Shown here piece by piece: positions 27,380-32,045 of a stretch of 32,045 nt of DNA (its first letter is position 1; each line of letters starts with the position of its first letter). The translations under genes were made by a program, and so were the position numbers. The stretch lies in contig JAQGAU010000281.1 in NCBI GenBank assembly GCA_034698045.1, forward strand, positions 1 to 32,045, read 5' to 3'. Under the pieces are notes generated by a model. The model saw only the letters and a program-made list of their open reading frames with translations. It did not search any database and was not told where the DNA came from. The DNA is from Paramacrobiotus richtersi. Lineage: Eukaryota; Tardigrada; Eutardigrada; Parachela; Macrobiotidae.

Positions 27380-27525
27380 ATGAGGAAGAAGATGCCGGTT
27401 GATGCTCATTGCTCAATCGGCATTCATACAAGATTTCACGAAATCGGTAATTGTTTTCCATGATTCTTGGGAACATCGATCTTTGGAGAATAATATCAAT
27501 CAAAAATCCGATAAAAAGTAAATGA
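27380..27525 (+). pseudogene. DRC11/IQCA1 exon X5 5' half
   Basis: It reads LIAQSAFIQDFTKSVIVFHD, SWEHRSLENNINQKSDKK, stop. It parallels QSAF-DLTxSMIVFHDFWERRSLDNNVNQEF. The KAEKREEL-onward half is deleted. The open stretch shows the original aromatic WERR helix well. Confidence 0.7.
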
Positions 27526-28396
27526 CAAGTTACAGCTCAATTCTATGGAAGACAATCAGTCAGTGGCGATAAAATATTGTAATTAGTAGGTGTAATAATC
27601 CTGTAGCATAAGACAGTGCTCAAGACAATGCGGAATAAGTACACGGGGTCAAAACTATAAAATTATTTCCATCTTGGCATTTGGTTGTAACTTACTTTTG
27701 CTGAGAGAACGCCTCGGACTCTACGAATGTTTAATTATTGCTGATTTTGCAGTGCATCGCGGTGTAGCGGCAGCATATGGTTTAAGATAGTTTAGGGTCT
27801 CCCTATAGCAAACAGCAGTGATGTCATACTGCAAAAGGGATTGTAGATGTAAAAATGTATATTGGTGTAGTACTTTTAACCGCTGCAGATAAATTGTTGG
27901 AACGTTTTCGAATTTAATATTTTTGACACCAGTTATTTAACTTGTAAACGCGCTATGATCACATTTGTTTTAGTTAGCTTTTTTATTATGGCTTTCTAAA
28001 TAGCCTTTTCTTTGCCGAACATTTTTCTGTTGGTTTTGTGATAACGTGAGGTACGCCTTGGTATTCAGGTGCTTCCTTTTATTTTCTCTTTTGCTTTTAT
28101 TTACGCTGTTTAACCAAGCGAGAAATACGTACGACTCAGAATTGTCAATTCCCGGAGTAGTGCTGACTGGAAATCTGTGGCACACTGCACAGTGGCTTTA
28201 CAGTGGTCGAAAACCAGCTTCGAGCAGCTCACTACAGACCATGTATGCAGTACGTGTTAGTGCAAAAGGAAAATCAACAGCTGACCTTTTCACCGCTTGG
28301 GAACGAAATTTGCGCTTTAATCTTTTTATTAATCAATTGTTTTTTATTATTCAAATGTTTGTCTGACTTAGTGCTTCAACATAAAAACAGCTGCAA
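27526..28396 (+). other. Post-X5 then X2-X3 intron remnants
   Basis: 27,540-27,780 parallels the post-X5 flank (inverted motif at 27,754-27,771). 27,980-28,195 duplicates 19,736-19,935. An ORF at 28,046-28,366 (106 codons, hydrophobic start) lies wholly within this duplicated intron and has no frame conserved in the partner copy. Confidence 0.45.
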
Positions 28397-28561
28397 ATTT
28401 TGAATATTATATGACCAAAATTAATATGGTGGACACGAGCGGAACGGTAGACAAAGTAGAGGAAATCGCCGATTCGCCCCGCATTCTACAAGGCAAAAAC
28501 GATGCAAGCTACCGGAAACACCTGTCCGTAATCGAAGACCAGTTGCGCGAAAGCGAAGGGA
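28397..28561 (+). pseudogene. DRC11/IQCA1 exon X3 copy, open
   Basis: The frame reads MVDTSGTVDKVEEIADSPRI, LQGKNDASYRKHLSVIEDQL, RESEGTE, open over the full exon. The acceptor G is lost ('gctgcaaat' for 'gctgcagat') and the donor is replaced ('gaaggg|acaga'). It has the best-preserved sequence of the MVDTSGTVDKVEEIAD start. Confidence 0.75.
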
Positions 28562-28932
28562 CAGAAACACTTCTTCAACCGTGCCTTTCAGAACACACAT
28601 TTGTTGATTTATTTCTCCGAATATTCAGGATACTTTCAAATTAAATTTGGTTACTACATTTTTTCGGTAAGTGAGCGTCTTGAAGGAGCAATACGATTCT
28701 ACCAACTCTACCGACTTCCGTTGATTTGTAATACTCTGTGTTAAAGCTCAATAACGATGCCGAGTTTGTATTTGGGACAATATTCGGTAGTCTGCATTTT
28801 ATAATATTCGGTTTATTATATCCGGCATTTTATAATGCATTGGGACAATATTCGGTAGGTAGTTTATAATGTTAAAAGAAATAACAACATGAGAAGAAAT
28901 ACAACTGCATCGACAACTGAGTGAACTTTTGG
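28562..28932 (+). other. X4-X5 intron remnant with a local repeat
   Basis: No X4 is present: sequence jumps from X3 to the X4-X5 intron near 28,690. 'gggacaatattcggtag' occurs at 28,774-28,790 and 28,842-28,858, and 'cattttataat' also recurs, a 68-base duplication. The acceptor is lost ('cttttgg'). Confidence 0.5.
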
Positions 28933-29194
28933 ATGAGGGCTTGTTGCCTGTTCTGGATCAATCGGCATTTAAAGCAGATCTCACTGACTTTATGATCTTT
29001 TTCCATGAGTTTTGGGAACGCCGGCTCCTGAATAATAATATCAGTCAGGAATTCGGTGTCGATATTGTCAGGGAGGAAAAACAGGAGGAACTAATGAACG
29101 AACTGCGACTGGGAGTGGATTAAAAACATGCGAACTGAACTGGATTATCTTAAGCTAGCCAGCGACAGACAGGAACCGAAAAACAAGAAAACAG
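28933..29194 (+). pseudogene. DRC11/IQCA1 exon X5, best copy
   Basis: One frame reads EGLLPVLDQSAFKADLTDFM, IFFHEFWERRLLNNNISQEF, GVDIVREEKQEELMNELRLG, VD. After a one-base insertion it continues KNMRTELDYLKLASDRQEPK, NKKTG and the donor 'acag|gtaaaa'. Only one frameshift occurs in about 87 codons. DRC11 counterpart: LPSxF, YKDVWxxRDExxNFxQ, DxELIKEEKRxxLxxEVRxQVDELMRxELxxLKLVVDKEK. The match of VREEKQEEL followed by RLGVDKNMRTELDYLKLA is the strongest single piece of evidence for the family. Confidence 0.85.
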
Positions 29195-29830
29195 GTAAAA
29201 ATATCAAAAAATACAGTTTGGAAAAAATACAGCTTGGAAAAAATAATACTCTGCAGTTTGGTCAGTATTAAAAAAGTTTGAAGATTTCAGAAATATTTTT
29301 CGCTACAGTTTTTCAATTGTTACCGCATTATGATGATCACGGTTCATGTGCAACGGGCTGCAGATTGTAATAACTATGGTAGCGCCCTTGTTATACTAGT
29401 ACCATTTTCTCCGTAATCTGTATGTACTACAACACACACATCTCTCGATGTCTTTTTTGTTTTACCATTTTTCCTATCACAATTGAAACTCGTACATTCT
29501 TTCGTGTATGTTTTTTTAAATTTCAGTTTCTGTTTCTGCGATGGTTTGTAGAGGTCGCCGCTTTAGCAGCCAAAAAAGTATGCGTTTCGTTCGACAAGCA
29601 TCCAGATTGATTCTACAATTATTGTACATGGAGGGATCGCATTTATATAATGGCTTATTTCATTCTGAAATGCAAATACATTTTTTTCTGGTCAACAATA
29701 CAGATGCACAGACTTACGTTTACGTATAGCAGCTGATATAGGGTGTTTCCGCAAATTTTTCTCTTATATATAGCTGTATCGAACAACTTTCAGAAAATCA
29801 ATTAAAAAATGAATAAAAAATAGGGAAAAT
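29195..29830 (+). other. Post-X5 intron remnant, then edge of the array
   Basis: 29,260-29,490 matches 4,980-5,200. Beyond about 29,530 I find no further DRC11-related sequence, so the array ends between 29,530 and 29,620. Nothing is recognised from there to 29,830. Confidence 0.45.
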
Positions 29831-29834
29831 TCCT

Positions 29835-29840
29835 GATTGG
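29835..29840 (-). promoter_or_regulatory. Possible CCAAT box (inverted) upstream of the LRR gene
   Basis: GATTGG lies about 185 bases upstream of the ATG at 30,023, within a locally GC-rich stretch. The position is compatible with an NF-Y type promoter element. A six-base match is weak evidence alone. Confidence 0.25.
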
Positions 29841-30022
29841 CCGGGAGTAAGTGGGAAGGGCAGCGGGGAGAATGCTCCGCCGTTGTGTAGCGGTGAGAAT
29901 GCAACTGAACGAGATTCGAAAAATCGAATCTGCAGCTCATTCTTCCGGTAACTTGCCACAGTCACCAAAATCCGCTTTCCACACTTTTCACGTTAAATTT
30001 TATACTTGAAATTTTCCGGAAA

Positions 30023-30956
30023 ATGGCTGATCGCAATGCACTGAACTTGGATGCCCGTCTAGCTACGCTGGAGCCAACGGCTCGTTTGTTAATTGTTGAT
30101 CATGCGGCCCTGACTAGATTCGTTTGGACGGAACGTCTGGCAACCTTCCAGCATGTCCGGTAAGCACACTGAATGACCTACTTTTTTCCTGTTTTTCATA
30201 ACTCGCTGAATGAAAAACTGCTCTTTTCCGCTAACCTGATCTGCTTTTTCACACTTTTCCGATCTGCTTTTTTTCACACACTGAACGGATTCTCACTCTT
30301 TCGCTTTTTACAGTTATCTGTCGGCCAGTCTGTGCGGATTGGAGTCACTGGAAGCCCTGCCCCGCTCGGATCGTCTTCTCACCATCTGGATCGAGGACAA
30401 TGAGCTGGCAGGGGATTCTCTGGAGCCGCTGATGGCCTGCCTGAACCTGAAGGAACTGTACCTAGCCGGCAACCACTTCCTGGACGTTGCGGATTTCGCC
30501 CCGCTGGCGCAACTGCCAAACCTGAAGGTACTGGACATCTCGTACAATCCGGTGGTGACTCGTCCGATGGCTCGTGAAGCCATGGAACTGATGTTCCCAC
30601 ATCTGACTAGCCTGATTATGGACTCGGACCTGCCAGTGGATGTGGTGGAGGAGAGTGACTCCGATTCGTCAACATCTACTGAAGACTGTAAGTACATACA
30701 GTAAACACATTTATATGACGTCATTCATTCATTCAGCCTTATTTTTTCCCACGGTATTCACACTGTCTATTTTTTAGCATTCGAGGAGGAGCCAACAAAG
30801 GATTCTGAGCAACTGGAGGAGGAAATGAAAGAGCTCGTAGAAAACGGTAAATTTTTACTTTTTTCAGTTTTTTCCAAACTTTAATTTAAGATTGTAACTG
30901 TTTTAGATGATGCCGATTACCAGCCGGAATACAGCGACATTTCCGACGCCGAATAG
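30023..30956 (+). CDS. Small leucine-rich-repeat protein with acidic C-terminus (ANP32-like), 4 exons
   Basis: Exons: 30,023-30,159, 30,314-30,687, 30,778-30,846 and 30,907-30,956. All introns are GT-AG (gtaagc, gtaagt, gtaaat donors; polypyrimidine acceptors) and the frame holds across every junction, giving 209 residues. The start is the ATG in 'aaaatggc' (A at -3). Residues about 66-140 hold LRRs: LTIWIEDNEL, LNLKELYLAGNHF and LPNLKVLDISYNPV with an LxxLxLxxNxL pattern. The tail from about residue 155 is Ser/Glu/Asp-rich (SDSDSSTSTED, FEEEPTKD, EYSDISDAE). A short LRR domain plus acidic tail resembles ANP32/LANP nuclear proteins, though the N-terminus differs and family membership is inferred. 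GC-rich exons and no disruptions mark it as a live gene, unlike everything to its left. Confidence 0.85.
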
Positions 30957-30991
30957 TTGTCATTTTAGGATGTTTCTGTTTGTACTGGGTG

Positions 30992-30997
30992 AATAAA
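30992..30997 (+). terminator. Polyadenylation signal AATAAA
   Basis: It lies 36 bases after the stop codon of the LRR gene and is followed by a T/G-rich stretch ('ggtttcctggttgttttg'), the usual arrangement for 3'-end cleavage. It implies a very short 3' UTR. Confidence 0.7.
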
Positions 30998-31494
30998 GGC
31001 GCAATTGCTGCAAACTGGTTTCCTGGTTGTTTTGAGCGCTCGTAACAGTAAAAATATTACAATTATTCATAGAAAACATTATATTCACTATTTACCTAAA
31101 AAATCGCACAAATATCAACAAAAATAACCTAATTATCTACGGTACAATATAAACTCCACGGTAATGCCAAAATCGTCTTTGCTGACCACTTTTCGATTGC
31201 AAAATACGGCTAAAGTCAGTACTGTACAAAAGAAGCAGATCACCCATTACCGAACATTCCTGATTATTACGAGTTCGATTTTGCACACGTTTCACTCCGG
31301 TGTAACTCAACCGGTTCGATTTCGACACTGAGGAATTCGAAAACAATTACGGGATGTACAACGGTCAGAGAGAAGAAGAAGATCAGTCTTACAAATCGAA
31401 CGCCAACGCTCCGACTCATTTTCAGCACAGTTAACAAGCCAAAGCAGTCGATTACCATAATTGTTCGTCCAACTGTCTTTTTTCACACTGCACC
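30998..31494 (+). other. Intergenic region between two plus-strand genes
   Basis: AT-rich, with no coding region supported. The minus-strand ORFs here (69 and 63 codons) lack recognisable domains. It presumably contains the promoter and 5' UTR of the gene starting at 31,495. No clear TATA box is seen. Confidence 0.5.
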
Positions 31495-32045
31495 ATGTCT
31501 GATAACGTTGGTAATGATTGGGAAGCGGGTTTTAGCGGTTCTCAAGTGGGAGACGGCCGTTTTTTAGTCCTGAATGATGTGAGCGACTTAGATCTGGATT
31601 GGTACCAATCAGTTTTCGGACCGATTGTCGACTGGACGGGAAACCTGGCAGCACCGATCGTGGATGAAGACACACTGAAAGAGCTTTACCTGCCGTCTGC
31701 ACCACCGAATACGCCTGTTGCGACCACGGAGTACGAGAAACTGCTCAGCGAGCTACTGGAACCGGATGCGCAGATCTTGCAGCCGTCTACCAGCCAGGAA
31801 CCAACTTCCGCCATGGAAAGCGATCAGGTGGTGCCCCAGATGCCCATGGAGGTTCCGGAAGTGCCGCCAGAAGTCGTACGCGATGAACCGAGAACCGTAG
31901 TGCTGTCTGCCGGCCCTCTTTTCAGAGTGACTGTTACCAGAGTCATCGGTGTGTTTCGTACTGCGTTCTTGGCAACCCGGCGAGGACCCAACAACGCGAG
32001 CATTGCCCTGGAACCAGAGGAAGTCCTGCAGGTTGTACAATTCTT
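31495..32045 (+). CDS. Unidentified protein, 5' part, possibly with a PC4-like C-terminal domain
   Basis: It is open from ATG 31,495 ('caccatgtc', A at -3) to the window edge, 183 codons with no stop or evident intron. The N-terminal 55 residues are acidic/aromatic (NDWEAGF, DLDLDWYQSVFGP). Residues about 60-130 are Pro/Glu/Ser-rich and probably disordered (STSQEPTSAMES, VPEVPPEVV). From residue about 135 a folded segment begins: VVLSAGPLFRVTVTRVIG, VFRTAFLATR, RGPNNASIALEPEEVLQVVQ. Alternating strands followed by G-xxx-SIAL-xxEE recall the PC4/SUB1 ssDNA-binding fold (ISLxxEQW), but the match is loose and the end of the domain is cut off. Coding-like GC content and the uninterrupted frame support a real gene. 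Confidence 0.7.
   Translation, partial: MSDNVGNDWEAGFSGSQVGDGRFLVLNDVSDLDLDWYQSVFGPIVDWTGNLAAPIVDEDTLKELYLPSAPPNTPVATTEYEKLLSELLEPDAQILQPSTSQEPTSAMESDQVVPQMPMEVPEVPPEVVRDEPRTVVLSAGPLFRVTVTRVIGVFRTAFLATRRGPNNASIALEPEEVLQVVQF

Noticed and set aside
1..29530. A single giant DRC11 gene with many alternative exons
   Set aside because: The same exons recur up to ten times in scrambled order, one unit is inverted, and most have stops, frameshifts or lost splice sites. Duplicated pseudogene fragments explain this better.
1..29530. Processed (retrotransposed) pseudogenes
   Set aside because: Intron remnants are duplicated together with the exons and no poly(A) tails were seen.
30314..30724. 136-codon minus-strand ORF
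   Set aside because: Antisense to exon 2 of the LRR gene, which is supported by LRR motifs, splice sites and frame continuity.

Overview
The window is eukaryotic nuclear DNA, most likely from an animal or another lineage with motile cilia. It is AT-rich, has GT-AG introns and an AATAAA polyadenylation signal, and shows no bacterial operon structure. I cannot name the species.

From about 1 to 29,600 I see no clearly functional gene. The stretch is a graveyard of exon copies from one gene, which I identify as DRC11/IQCA1 (dynein regulatory complex subunit 11; IQ motif and AAA domain protein of the ciliary nexin-dynein regulatory complex). I label its recurring blocks in protein order. X1 is the N-terminus (WRQ-HLELD; QIFRKF; HPQKRQFLRK). 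X2 is the IQ region (EAAGILLQLERSRQ; RDAALRIQ). X3 is a helical exon (VDKVEEIA; HYRKQ; QLRDSEGP). X4 is IRQWFLKYRGATG, then EEGGSASLFVKKNPQEL and a lysine-rich tail. X5 is EEEGWLPVVAQSAF, WERRSLDN, KAEKREEL and NMRTELDYLKLA. X6 is the AAA core (DYLGSARFIGEQ; GSPHNGK). X7 is ERILIFGISSSP, then LVPLPDFHA. X8 (TTFTQQRVASLT) is tentative. I count about 4 copies of X1, 5 of X2, 8 of X3, 9 of X4, 10 of X5, 2 of X6 and 4 of X7. Most carry stops and frameshifts. The intron remnants between them are duplicated too, so the copies arose by DNA duplication and not by retroposition.

Layout: 1-6,100 holds scrambled partial units. 6,185-9,108 is one ordered decayed copy, X2-X3-X4-X5-X7. 9,566-11,185 is a foldback element with long inverted arms of a GGTACT-type hexanucleotide repeat. 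11,186-12,135 holds gene-like fragments unrelated to DRC11, one perhaps from xylulokinase. 12,860-14,250 is an inverted unit, X2-X3-X4-X5 on the minus strand. 14,255-20,050 has X5, X8, X1 and three X2 copies. 20,055-29,194 is a dense run of X3, X4, X5 and X6 copies, including two that share the same in-frame X5-X6 fusion.

A motif close to GCC(A/G)CTGCACTACGATTT recurs about 25 times, in both orientations, in nearly every intron remnant, including introns at different positions of the gene. The known exon families do not explain it.

The right edge changes character. A four-exon gene (30,023-30,956) encodes a 209-residue leucine-rich-repeat protein with an acidic tail. A second open gene starts at 31,495 and runs off the window.
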